Below are positions 33,564 through 42,175 of a stretch of DNA of 64,000 nt, piece by piece. The position numbers and the translations under genes are program-made. The stretch is from Brachybacterium sp. P6-10-X1. Its GTDB lineage: Bacteria > Actinomycetota > Actinomycetes > Actinomycetales > Dermabacteraceae. The first letter of the stretch is position 1. The number at the start of each line of letters is the position of its first letter. The notes below the pieces were generated by a model, which worked only from the letters and a program-made list of their open reading frames with translations, was not told the origin of the DNA and made no database searches. The stretch lies in the NCBI RefSeq assembly GCF_001969445.1, contig NZ_CP017297.1, positions 2,232,001 to 2,296,000 of the forward strand, written 5' to 3'.

Positions 33564-35033
33564 ATGACCGAGAACCGCGAGCAGGATCTGCTGGCCCGCG
33601 TGCCCGACGGGCTGCTGATCGCCGGCAGCTGGCGCGCCGCCGGGAGCGGGAAGACGCTGGAGGTCCGCGATCCCGCGACCGGCGAGGTGCTCAGAACGAT
33701 CGCCTCCGCCTCGGGCGCGGACGCCCAGCAGGCGATGGACGCGACGGCGGATGCCTTCCCTGCCTGGGCCGCGACCCCGGCGCGGGAGCGGGCCGAGCTG
33801 CTGCGGCGCGCCTTCGATCTGCTCCAGGAGCGTGCCGAGGAGTTCGCTCTGCTGATGACGCTGGAGATGGGTAAGCCCCTGGCCGAGGCGCGCGGGGAGG
33901 TCACCTATGGCGGGGAGTTCCTGCGTTGGTTCAGCGAGGAGGCCGGCCGGATCCAGGGACGGTACGGCGCGACCCCGGAGGGACACGGCCGGATGATCGT
34001 CTCGCAGCATCCCGTCGGACCGTGCTACCTGGTCACGCCGTGGAACTTCCCGCTGGCGATGGCGACCCGCAAGATCGCGCCGGCGCTGGCGGCCGGATGC
34101 ACCGTGGTGATCAAGCCACCGCAGCTGACCCCGCTCACGACCCTGTTCTTCGTGGCGCTGCTGGAGGAGGCGGGCCTCCCCGCCGGCGTGGTCAACGTCG
34201 TCACCTCGACCTCCTCGCGCACGGTCTCCGAGCCCATCCTGGCCGATCCGCGGCTGCGCAAGCTCTCCTTCACCGGCTCCACCGGTGTGGGGCAGAAGCT
34301 CCTGGCCCAGGCGGCACCGGGTGTGCTGCGCACCTCGATGGAGCTGGGCGGGAACGCACCCTTCGTCGTGTTCGAGGACGCCGATCTGGAGCAGGCGGTC
34401 GAGGGCGCGCTCGCGGCGAAGTTCCGCAACATCGGGCAGGCCTGCACCGCCGCGAACCGCTTCCTGGTCCACCGCTCGCTGGCCGAGGAGTTCGCCCGTC
34501 GCGTCACCGAACGGGTCCAGCACCTGGGCATGGGGCGCGGCACCGAGGAGGGGGTGACGATCGGGCCGCTGATCGACGCCGACGCGGTCGACAAGACCGG
34601 AACCCTGGTGAACGATGCCGTCGAGCGCGGGGCGCAGGTCACCACCGGCGGGTCGGCGATCGACGGTCCGGGCACGTTCTTCGAGGCCACGGTGCTGACG
34701 AACGTCGCCCCGGGCAGCGCGCTGCTGCGCGAGGAGATCTTCGGGCCGGTGCTGGCGATCGTCCCCTTCGACACCGAGGACGAGGCCGTCGCGCTCGCCA
34801 ACGACACCGAGTACGGACTGGTCTCCTACGTCTACACCCGGGATCTCGCCCGCGGGCAACGGATGATCGAGCTGCTCGAGACAGGGATGATGGGGCTGAA
34901 CATCGGCGTCGTCTCCAATGCGGCCGCGCCCTTCGGCGGCTGGAAGATGTCGGGCCTGGGCCGCGAGGGCGGGGCCGAGGGCATCCACGAGTATCTGCAG
35001 TCGAAGTACACCCTCACCCCGTCGCCCTTCTGA
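33564..35033 (+). CDS. gabD: NAD(P)-dependent succinate-semialdehyde dehydrogenase-like aldehyde dehydrogenase
   Basis: The 489-residue enzyme has the aldehyde dehydrogenase catalytic Glu260 (SMELGGNAP) and Cys294 (IGQACTAANRF), the cofactor loop FTGSTGVGQ and the NAD-binding VTPWNFPLAM. The overall pattern fits the GabD group, which oxidises succinate semialdehyde to succinate. AAGGAGA just before the ATG fixes the start. The truncated HpcH-like aldolase next door supports this substrate, but other aldehydes are possible. Confidence 0.85.
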   Translation: MTENREQDLLARVPDGLLIAGSWRAAGSGKTLEVRDPATGEVLRTIASASGADAQQAMDATADAFPAWAATPARERAELLRRAFDLLQERAEEFALLMTLEMGKPLAEARGEVTYGGEFLRWFSEEAGRIQGRYGATPEGHGRMIVSQHPVGPCYLVTPWNFPLAMATRKIAPALAAGCTVVIKPPQLTPLTTLFFVALLEEAGLPAGVVNVVTSTSSRTVSEPILADPRLRKLSFTGSTGVGQKLLAQAAPGVLRTSMELGGNAPFVVFEDADLEQAVEGALAAKFRNIGQACTAANRFLVHRSLAEEFARRVTERVQHLGMGRGTEEGVTIGPLIDADAVDKTGTLVNDAVERGAQVTTGGSAIDGPGTFFEATVLTNVAPGSALLREEIFGPVLAIVPFDTEDEAVALANDTEYGLVSYVYTRDLARGQRMIELLETGMMGLNIGVVSNAAAPFGGWKMSGLGREGGAEGIHEYLQSKYTLTPSPF

Positions 35034-35103
35034 ACCGGCGGTGCCGGGGCAGCGCCGGGCAGTCGGCCAAGCGCCAGCGACGAGCCGCTGGCCCACCGCC
35101 GGT
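35034..35103. terminator. Composite hairpin between convergent genes
   Basis: Outer arms ACCGGCGGTG (35034-35043) and CACCGCCGGT (35094-35103) pair perfectly, and inside them GCCAGCG (35073-35079) pairs with CGCTGGC (35086-35092) around a 6-base loop. The structure begins at the base after the dehydrogenase stop and could terminate both that gene and the sulfatase gene. Confidence 0.6.
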
Positions 35104-35157
35104 CGCCGCCGGGGGCCGCCCCGTCGACCGCACCACCGACCGCTCCGCCGTCGTCCG

Positions 35158-36708
35158 CTACCCCTGGTAGGTCGCCTCGTCCAGGCCCGACATGGTCGGG
35201 TCGTGGTCGAGGCGCCCCACCTCGTACATCGAGCTCATCCAGTGATAGAAGTTGTCGCCGCGCGCCTGCAGCCGCCGGTAGAGGTCGGCGAGCATCTCCG
35301 AACGCGGCTCCTCGAGCTCCGGGTCGTCGTAGCGGTTGGTGAGCTCGTCGGGGTCGGTCACCAGGTCGTAGAACTCGTTGCGGGACTCCGGGTTCACGAC
35401 CAGCTTGTAGCGGCGACCGCGCAGCATGCGCTGGGCGATCGGGAAGTGGTGCCCGTGGAACTCGCACAGCACGTGGTCGTCCCATTCCACCTGCTCGCCG
35501 CGCACGATCGGCAGCAGGGAACGTGAGTCCACCGCGGGAGAGGTGTCGAGCCCCGCGAGATCGAGGAACGTCGCCGGCAGGTCCAGCAGCGTCACGAACT
35601 CCTCGCGCTCCTGGGGCGGGCACCCGGGCACCCGCAGCAGGCCGCCGGTGCGGTAGATGTCGTCGTACATCGCCGGACCCTTGTCGTGCAGCCGGTGGGA
35701 GCCGGTGAACTCCCCGTGGTCGGAGCTGAAGGCGACGGCGGTGGTGTCGGCCAGGCCCAGCTCCTCCATGGCCGCCAGGATGCGCCCGAACTCGTGATCG
35801 ATCATGGTCACATAGCCCCAGTACACGGCGATGAGCTTGCGCGACTGCTCCTCGGTGAGGGTGTCGAAGGCCCAATGCCGGGAGTAGTTCTCCTGCACCG
35901 GGGGCTTGTCGGCGAAGTCCTCGGCGATCGAGCGCGGCAGCTCCACGTCCGCCGGGTCGTACAGGTCGAAGTACTCGTCGGGGATCACGTAGGGCAGGTG
36001 CGGGCCGGAGAAGCTCGAGACCACGAAGAAGGGGGCCTCGCCGGTGCGGGCGCCCTCGGCGTAGCGGGTGAGCATCTCGATGGTGCGGTCGGCAAGGTAG
36101 TGCTCGAAGGTCGCCTCCAGCGGCTGGTGCAGTCGCGCGGCCAACAGGTTGGAGACCTCCCCGTTGGGGAAGGTGCCGCGGATGCGATCGCTGATCGCGT
36201 AGGGCGGATGACCGTGCTCCTCGAGCCAGGCGACGTAGTCGGGATGGTCAACCGTGTTGTGCCAGCCCGGGTAGTGCTCCGCCTCGAAGCCGAAGTCGGC
36301 GGCGGTCCGCTCCTCGCCCACGTGCCACTTGCCCACGAGTCCGCACTCGTAGCCGTGCTCGCGCAGCGCCTCGGGCACCGTCCACTGGTCCTCGGGGAGG
36401 TCCTCGATGTAGCCGACGTTGCGCTCGTGGTTGGCCAGCAGCTTGTGACGGAAGGGCGCAGCGCCGGTGAAGAGGGAGGCGCGGGCCGGGGTGCAGATCG
36501 CCGTCGGCGTGAACCAGTTGTCGAAGCGGGTCCCGCTCGCGGCGAGCGCGTCGAGCGTCGGGGTGCGGCAGATCGTGTTGCCGTAGCAGCCCATGGTGTC
36601 GACCCGATGCTGGTCGGTCATGAGCATGAGGATGCTGCGGCGACCCTGCGGTTCGGGTGCGGCGGAGCCGGTGGTGGCGGCGACGGATGCGGAGGGGGTG
36701 GTGGACAT
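35158..36708 (-). CDS. Type I (formylglycine) sulfatase
   Basis: The 516-residue cytosolic-looking protein (no signal peptide) has the sulfatase signature CTPAR with Cys72 as the residue to be converted to formylglycine. Metal ligands are in MLMTDQHR (Asp32, Gln33) and SSDHGEF, and the catalytic Lys is in GLVGKWHVG. It hydrolyses a sulfate ester. Lack of a signal peptide, together with the sugar porter gene just upstream, suggests it acts on a sulfated sugar after import (inference). A phosphonate/phosphate ester substrate is also possible. The start ATG follows AAAGG. Confidence 0.87.
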   Translation of the reverse strand: MSTTPSASVAATTGSAAPEPQGRRSILMLMTDQHRVDTMGCYGNTICRTPTLDALAASGTRFDNWFTPTAICTPARASLFTGAAPFRHKLLANHERNVGYIEDLPEDQWTVPEALREHGYECGLVGKWHVGEERTAADFGFEAEHYPGWHNTVDHPDYVAWLEEHGHPPYAISDRIRGTFPNGEVSNLLAARLHQPLEATFEHYLADRTIEMLTRYAEGARTGEAPFFVVSSFSGPHLPYVIPDEYFDLYDPADVELPRSIAEDFADKPPVQENYSRHWAFDTLTEEQSRKLIAVYWGYVTMIDHEFGRILAAMEELGLADTTAVAFSSDHGEFTGSHRLHDKGPAMYDDIYRTGGLLRVPGCPPQEREEFVTLLDLPATFLDLAGLDTSPAVDSRSLLPIVRGEQVEWDDHVLCEFHGHHFPIAQRMLRGRRYKLVVNPESRNEFYDLVTDPDELTNRYDDPELEEPRSEMLADLYRRLQARGDNFYHWMSSMYEVGRLDHDPTMSGLDEATYQG

Positions 36709-36737
36709 GCGGGGGCCTTTCCGGTCGGGGCGGCAGG

Positions 36738-38252
36738 TCAGGAGCGGGAGGTGGCGAGCTGGTCCATCTGCTCGAGCTCGAGGTTCTTGGTCTCGGGGAC
36801 GAACTTCAGCACGAACACGATCGAGACGAGGGCGACGGCGGCATAGAGGGCGTAGGTGGTCCCGATGGACCAGGCGGCGAGCACCGGGAAGGTCAGGGTG
36901 ACGGCGAAGTTCGAGGCCCACTCCACCCCGCCGGCGACGGAGGTCGCGGCGCCCCGGAGACGGTTGGGGAACATCTCGCCGATCAGCACCCACATGATCG
37001 GTCCCCAGGTGCCCGCATAGGCGAACACGTACAGGCACAGCGCCACCAGGGCCAGCACCCCACGCATCGGATTCGAGGCGAGGTCGGGGGCGAGACCGCC
37101 GCCGTCCTGGGCGACCTGCGGGGCGGTGAGCATCACGATCGCCGTGACCACGAGGGCCGCGAACATCGCGACCGAGCCCCACAGCAGCAGCGGTCGCCGC
37201 CCGATCCGGTCCACCAGCAGCATGCCGACGATGATCGCTGCGATCTTCACGCCCGTCAGGACGAGGGTCTGCTGGAGGGCATCCTGCTCGTCGAAGCCGA
37301 TGGTGGAGAAGATCGTGGTCGCGTAGTAGAAGATCGCGTTGATCCCGACCAGCTGCTGCAGCGCGGCCAGGCCGATGCCGACCCACACGATGCGCTGCAG
37401 GTTCGATCCGCTCGGGGCGAGCAGGGAGCGGAATCCGCCGCCGTGATCGCCCAGCGAGAACCTGATCTCCTCGACGCGCTGATCGACGCCCTGCTCACCC
37501 ACGGTGCGCACGAGCACCGCGCGGGCCTCCTCGAGACGGCCGCGGGAGATGAGGAAGCGTGGCGACTCGGGTGTCACGAGCGAGGCGACCAGGTAGATCA
37601 CGCCGCCGACGGCGACCGAGAGGAAGGCCCACTGCCACACCTCGAGGTCGAGGCCCGCGACCCCCAGGTGGGAGGTCGACAGCGGCGCGTCCCCGGTCGG
37701 GGACGGAGCGGCCCCGAGCATCGCGTCTCCCAGCAGGCCGCAGACGAACAGCCCGATGATCAGCATGAACTGGCGCAGGGAGACGAGCATGCCGCGCATC
37801 GAGGCGGGCGAGGTCTCGGAGATGTAGGCGGGGGCGATGGTCATCGCCGCACCCATCGCCATCCCGGAGAAGAGGCGCCAGAACAGGAACATCGCCATCG
37901 AACTGCCGACGAAGGCGGTGCCGACGGAGGAGACGATGAACAGGATCGCGGCGATCACCATGATCGCCCGGCGGCCGATCCTGTCGGAGAGGCGCCCGGC
38001 GAGGAACGCCCCGAGCACGGCGCTGAGGACGCCGAAGGCCACGGCGAAGCCGAGCATGCCGGTGCTCGCGCCGGTGTGGAAGGCCAGTGCGTTCTTGACG
38101 ACGTTCAGCGCCATCGCGTCCCAGCCGAACATGAGACCGGAGATGGACGCGGCCAGTGCGGCGCCCAGTGCGCGGCGACGTGCGGCGCGGGGGACGGTGG
38201 GGCTCGCCGCGGTGGGCGAGGAGGCGGCGGAAGCGGGGGTCGGACGGGTCAT
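36738..38252 (-). CDS. MFS sugar porter family transporter
   Basis: The 504-residue protein has twelve probable helices and sugar-porter motifs: GRLSDRIGRRAIM after helix 2, PESPRFL before the central loop, DRIGRRPLLL after helix 8 and PETKNLE near the end, plus QQLVGINAIFYYATTIF. It should be a proton- or gradient-driven sugar or polyol importer. It lies 29 bases upstream of the sulfatase. The ATG at 38252 has AAAGGA upstream; a longer start would add 24 residues. Confidence 0.9.
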   Translation of the reverse strand: MTRPTPASAASSPTAASPTVPRAARRRALGAALAASISGLMFGWDAMALNVVKNALAFHTGASTGMLGFAVAFGVLSAVLGAFLAGRLSDRIGRRAIMVIAAILFIVSSVGTAFVGSSMAMFLFWRLFSGMAMGAAMTIAPAYISETSPASMRGMLVSLRQFMLIIGLFVCGLLGDAMLGAAPSPTGDAPLSTSHLGVAGLDLEVWQWAFLSVAVGGVIYLVASLVTPESPRFLISRGRLEEARAVLVRTVGEQGVDQRVEEIRFSLGDHGGGFRSLLAPSGSNLQRIVWVGIGLAALQQLVGINAIFYYATTIFSTIGFDEQDALQQTLVLTGVKIAAIIVGMLLVDRIGRRPLLLWGSVAMFAALVVTAIVMLTAPQVAQDGGGLAPDLASNPMRGVLALVALCLYVFAYAGTWGPIMWVLIGEMFPNRLRGAATSVAGGVEWASNFAVTLTFPVLAAWSIGTTYALYAAVALVSIVFVLKFVPETKNLELEQMDQLATSRS

Positions 38253-38320
38253 GCGAACAGGTCCTTTCCTGGTCGACAGGGGCGTCGGGGAGGCTGCCGG
38301 AGGCGGTCGGGCGCGGGGAG

Positions 38321-39457
38321 TCATCCCTGCGTGGCGCGACCTCGCGGGGAGAGCACGACGAGGGCGGCGCCGACGGCGCCGGCGAAGGCGTCGAGGCGGC
38401 CGCGGGCGAGCGGCACCAGCGGGAACCGCTCCCCCACCCCCTCGGCGACGAGGGGGCGGACGGCGTCGAGCAGATGGTCGTCGGTGTCGAAGAGGTCGCC
38501 GGTGAGGATGACTTCGTCGGGGTCCACCAGCGTGGTGGTGAGGACGAGGGCGCGCGCGATCGACCGTGCCACGCGATCGAGGACGGGCCGCAGCGCCGTC
38601 GGGTGGGCGACGAGCGCCCCGGGCAGTTCTGACGGGGAGCGCAGCACGATCCCGTGGGTCCGCAGGGCGGCGAGCACGGCAGGGGTGGAGGCGACCGTCT
38701 CCAGACAGCCGGATCGTCCGCAGCGGCAGGTCATGCCGGGCTCCTCGACCGGGAGGTGGCCCACCTCCCCGGCCATGCCGGCCGCTCCGAGGTCGAGAGC
38801 GCCCTCCCGGACGACGGCCCCTCCGACGCCCTGATAGCAGCGCACGTGCAGGGTAGTGCGCCCGTCCTCCGCGCTCGCCAGGTGCTCCGCGAACGCGGCG
38901 AAGCGGGTGGTGTTGTCCACCTGGACGGGAACGCCGTGACGCGCGGTGAGGTCGGCGACGAGGGCGCGCCAGGGGGCCCGCTCCGGACGCGTGAGGGAGA
39001 TCGGGCCGGAGACGCCCAGGCCGATGCCGCGCAGGGCGGGGGTGCGCTCCGGGAGCTCGAGCCCGTCGAGCAGCTCGTGCACGATCCGGTGCCGGGGGCC
39101 GACGCCGAGGGCGTCCTCGTGTGCGCGCTCCTCCTGCGCGAGCGTCTCGCCGAGGATGTTCAGGGTGACCACGCGGACCGCGCCGTGGGCGAGGTCGATG
39201 CCGATCGCGCGCACGGCGTCGGGATCGACTGCGAGGCGCTCGGTGGGGCGGCCGCGGCCGTCCTGCTCGTCGTGCCCGACCACCGCGATCGCGCCCTCGT
39301 CCGTCAGGCGGGTCAGGACGGCGGAGACGGTGGAGCGTCCCAGTCCCGTCGTCTCGGCGATCCGGGCGCGGGTCAGCACCCCGCCTGCACGGAAGGCCTC
39401 GATGACCTCCCTCTCGCGTGCAGAGGCGGGAGCCTGATGAGACCCCGTCGTGGACAT
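38321..39457 (-). CDS. ROK family transcriptional regulator
   Basis: The 378-residue protein has an N-terminal winged helix (LTRARIAETTGLGRSTVSAV), a ROK sugar-kinase-like domain and the zinc site CRCGRSGCLE. ROK repressors (NagC/XylR group) sense sugars. It heads the operon with the porter and sulfatase, so it probably controls them in response to the imported sugar. TAGCGT 7 bases before the ATG supports a leaderless start at 39457; a GTG at 39466 overlaps that box and is unlikely. Confidence 0.9.
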   Translation of the reverse strand: MSTTGSHQAPASAREREVIEAFRAGGVLTRARIAETTGLGRSTVSAVLTRLTDEGAIAVVGHDEQDGRGRPTERLAVDPDAVRAIGIDLAHGAVRVVTLNILGETLAQEERAHEDALGVGPRHRIVHELLDGLELPERTPALRGIGLGVSGPISLTRPERAPWRALVADLTARHGVPVQVDNTTRFAAFAEHLASAEDGRTTLHVRCYQGVGGAVVREGALDLGAAGMAGEVGHLPVEEPGMTCRCGRSGCLETVASTPAVLAALRTHGIVLRSPSELPGALVAHPTALRPVLDRVARSIARALVLTTTLVDPDEVILTGDLFDTDDHLLDAVRPLVAEGVGERFPLVPLARGRLDAFAGAVGAALVVLSPRGRATQG

Positions 39458-39464
39458 GGCGCCC

Positions 39465-39470
39465 ACGCTA
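39465..39470 (-). promoter_or_regulatory. -10 box TAGCGT for leaderless ROK gene
   Basis: TAGCGT on the minus strand lies 7 bases before the ATG at 39457. Confidence 0.6.
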
Positions 39471-39528
39471 GAGGGCGCGATTTCTTCCGGGTGGCGGGTG
39501 CAGAATTAGCGCGCAGATGTACCTCACA

Positions 39529-39538
39529 TCACATGTGA
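39529..39538. promoter_or_regulatory. Palindrome TCACATGTGA between divergent genes
   Basis: This perfect 10-bp palindrome lies about 70 bases upstream of the ROK start and 150 bases upstream of the oxidoreductase start. It is preceded by TCACA, giving a CACATCACATGTGA context. It may be an operator for the ROK protein or another regulator, but a 10-bp palindrome can occur by chance. Confidence 0.35.
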
Positions 39539-39672
39539 CGGTGATGCTCGGCCGCTGCAGCGGAGGCACACCTCCGGTGCAGCCGTCCTCGAGCTCCCGG
39601 CGTCGGGCGGCCCACCCGGACCGGACCGTCACCAGCACCGACCGCACCCGTGACGCCGCGCCCCGGCAGGCG

Positions 39673-39678
39673 TAGCGT
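39673..39678 (+). promoter_or_regulatory. -10 box TAGCGT for leaderless oxidoreductase gene
   Basis: TAGCGT is followed by 6 bases and the ATG at 39685. Confidence 0.6.
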
Positions 39679-39684
39679 GCCTGC

Positions 39685-41175
39685 ATGGCTCCTGATGCGC
39701 AGTCCACCCCGACCTCCGCCCCCGACCTCACCGCCGACGTCGTCGTCCTCGGCGGCGGCCCCGTCGGCGAGAACGTCGCCCAGTACGCGATCGAGGGCAC
39801 CGAGATGACCGCCGTGCTCGTCGAGGGCGAGCTGCTCGGCGGGGAGTGCTCCTACTACGCCTGCATGCCCTCGAAGGCGCTGCTGCGCCCGCTGTCCGTG
39901 GCCGACGCCGCCGCGCACCTGCCGGGGGTCACCACCCCGACGGTGCAGCGCGAGGAGTTGCTGGCCCGGCGCGACACCTGGGTCTCCCACTACGACGACA
40001 CCGGCCAGGTGGAGTGGGCCGAGGGGGCGGGATTGCAGGTGGTGCGCGGACGCGGCCGGATCGCCGGCGAGCGCGACGTGCTCGTCGAGTCCGGCGACGG
40101 CTCGGCGCCGACCCGCGTGCGGGCCCGTCGTGCGGTGGTGCTCGCGACCGGATCGCAGGCCGTCATCCCCGAACCGCTGCAGGCACTCGCCCCCTGGACG
40201 TCGCGCGATGCGACCGGGGTGCAGGAGGTCCCCGAGCAGCTGGTGATCATCGGCGGCGGCGTGGTCGCCGTGGAGGCCGCGACCTGGATGGCCGCCCTCG
40301 GATCGCAGGTGACGATGCTGGTGCGCGGCACCGGCCTGCTGACCGGCTTCGAGCCCTTCGCCGGGAAGCACGTGCTCGACGCCCTCGAGGCGCTCGGTGT
40401 CACCGTCGAGCTGGGCACCTCGGTGGTCTCCGGCGAGCGCGCCGCGGTCCGTGGGACCGGGCTCGGGAGGATCCACGGCGGGCCGGTCCGGCTCCAGGTG
40501 GAGGATGCCCGCGGCCGACGGGACGTCACCGCCGATGAGATCCTGGCCGCCACCGGCCGCCGACCAGCGCTGGAGGACATCGGGCTCGAGCACCTCGGGC
40601 TGACGACCGAGGACATCACCGGCGCGCCCCGCCCCACCTCGGACGATGCGACCGGTGCCCCGCTTCCCGATTGGCTCCATGCCGTGGGCGATGCCGGCGG
40701 GGAGGCGCCGCTGACGCACTGGGGCAAGTACCGCGCCCGGGTGATCGGCCAGGCCATCCGCGCCGGCGCGACCGGGGAGGCGCTGGAGCCGGTGCCCGAG
40801 ACGGTGCCGGTGCCGCAGGTGGTGTTCACCGATCCGCAGGTCACCTCCGTCGGCCTCACCGAGACGGCGGCCCGCGAAGCCGGGCACGCGGTGGTCACCG
40901 CGCAGGTCCCCTTTGGCGGGGCGGCAGGATCCGCGCTGCTGCGCGACGACGTGACCGGGACCGCCCAGATCGTGGTCGATACCGACACGAAGACTCTGGT
41001 GGGGGCGACATTCGTCGGCGCCGAGGCCTCCGAGGTGATCCACTCCGCGACGATCGCGATCACCGGCCAGGTGCCCGTGCACGTGCTGCGGCACGCGGTG
41101 CCGAGCTACCCGACGGTCTCCGAACTGTGGCTGCGGCTGCTGGAGGAGCTGCCGCAGGAACTGCGGGGGGCCTGA
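39685..41175 (+). CDS. FAD-dependent pyridine nucleotide-disulfide oxidoreductase
   Basis: The 496-residue protein has the FAD motif VVVLGGGPVGENVA (GGGPVG at 23-28), the redox pair Cys55/Cys60 in GGECSYYACMPSK, the NAD(P) motif VIIGGGVVAVEAA and the C-terminal dimerisation domain. In lipoamide dehydrogenase the C-terminal active-site motif is HxxPTxSE with an acid-base His; here it reads PSYPTVSE, so the His is replaced by Tyr, as in mercuric reductase-like enzymes. It has no N-terminal MerA domain or C-terminal Cys pair, so the true substrate is unclear. Confidence 0.85.
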   Translation: MAPDAQSTPTSAPDLTADVVVLGGGPVGENVAQYAIEGTEMTAVLVEGELLGGECSYYACMPSKALLRPLSVADAAAHLPGVTTPTVQREELLARRDTWVSHYDDTGQVEWAEGAGLQVVRGRGRIAGERDVLVESGDGSAPTRVRARRAVVLATGSQAVIPEPLQALAPWTSRDATGVQEVPEQLVIIGGGVVAVEAATWMAALGSQVTMLVRGTGLLTGFEPFAGKHVLDALEALGVTVELGTSVVSGERAAVRGTGLGRIHGGPVRLQVEDARGRRDVTADEILAATGRRPALEDIGLEHLGLTTEDITGAPRPTSDDATGAPLPDWLHAVGDAGGEAPLTHWGKYRARVIGQAIRAGATGEALEPVPETVPVPQVVFTDPQVTSVGLTETAAREAGHAVVTAQVPFGGAAGSALLRDDVTGTAQIVVDTDTKTLVGATFVGAEASEVIHSATIAITGQVPVHVLRHAVPSYPTVSELWLRLLEELPQELRGA

Positions 41176-41369
41176 GCCGGGTGCCGCGCGTCGACGGAAC
41201 CGGGCGCTATGGGCGGGCTGAGCCGGGCGCATCGGCTCGGCACCCCCGCCGCTGTCTCTCGCACCTTCGGAGGAGATGACAGATCGCACTGGTGGCGAAC
41301 CGTGCCGATCCGGTGGAATGGGGGCCGACAGCACCCGTCGGCCCTGGGCCGGTCGCCCCTGGGAGGATC

Positions 41370-42062
41370 ATGTTCGCCACGCTCAGACGCCGGCGTCAGC
41401 TCCGCCGCGCCCGTCCCGGTGACGGCAGCCCGTTGCGCGACCTTCGCTGGTGGCACCTGCTGACCCGCACCCAGTTCTTCCTCGAGCCGTCCGACGACCA
41501 GGACCGGCCCGAGCGCTATGCCGTCGACGTCCGATACCTCGCCGCGGAGCTCGAAGGCGGACAGCTCGCCGAGGGCTCACGGCACGCGCCCGTGTCCCTG
41601 TATCGCGACGGAGTGCAGCAGCACATCGCGAATCCGCCGGTGGCCTTCGCTGTTCCTGGTGGAGTGATCGAGGTGGCCACCAGCGCCTACGGCCTGACCC
41701 GCATGCACCACGTGCCCGAGCACGGCTCCGCCCGCGCCCTGCGCCCGCACCCTCGCTCGCTCGAGGGTCTGCGGGCCCGCTTCGGCCGACGGTTCCCGCG
41801 CGCCAGTGCTGTGATCGGCGCCCTCGCCATCGTGGTGCTGCTGGTGGGACTGGTACTGATGATCCCCCAGGCTGCGGAGCTGGTGACCAGGATGGACGTG
41901 GTCGCCGAGCGCGTCGGCACCTTCACCTCGCCGATCTCGCTGCCGGTCTGGGCGAACACGACCCTCTTCGTCGCCGGCATCCTGGCCGCGACGGAACGCG
42001 CGCTCACACTGCGCAACCACTGGCTCATCGACGCCGACACCACCTGGACGGCCTTCGGCTGA
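41370..42062 (+). CDS. Membrane protein of unknown function, two helices
   Basis: The 230-residue protein has a long soluble N-terminal part (~145 residues) including FFLEPSDDQDRPERYAVDVR and VPGGVIEVATSAYGLTRMH, which resembles a domain that handles a small ligand, followed by two membrane helices (AVIGALAIVVLLVGLVLMI and LPVWANTTLFVAGILAA). I do not recognise the family. GGGAGGA four bases before the ATG decides the start. Confidence 0.7.
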   Translation: MFATLRRRRQLRRARPGDGSPLRDLRWWHLLTRTQFFLEPSDDQDRPERYAVDVRYLAAELEGGQLAEGSRHAPVSLYRDGVQQHIANPPVAFAVPGGVIEVATSAYGLTRMHHVPEHGSARALRPHPRSLEGLRARFGRRFPRASAVIGALAIVVLLVGLVLMIPQAAELVTRMDVVAERVGTFTSPISLPVWANTTLFVAGILAATERALTLRNHWLIDADTTWTAFG

Positions 42063-42175
42063 GCAGGCGCGCGACCGCGTCACCGCAGCGCACGAGTCCT
42101 CGCGCCGGAACAAGCCCCTCGCGGCGATGGCAACATCCATCCCGCGCCGACAATTGATCCGAGGAGCAGGAGACG

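Noticed and set aside
32978..33904. A full-length aldolase gene read through to 33904
   Set aside because: Beyond about 33415 the frame is Arg/Gly-rich and antisense to the start of the dehydrogenase gene; the N-terminal half of the aldolase fold is not there.
39529..39538. CRP/GlxR-type site at TCACATGTGA
   Set aside because: The usual consensus is TGTGA-N6-TCACA; here the half-sites are inverted and adjacent, so a CRP-type site is not supported.
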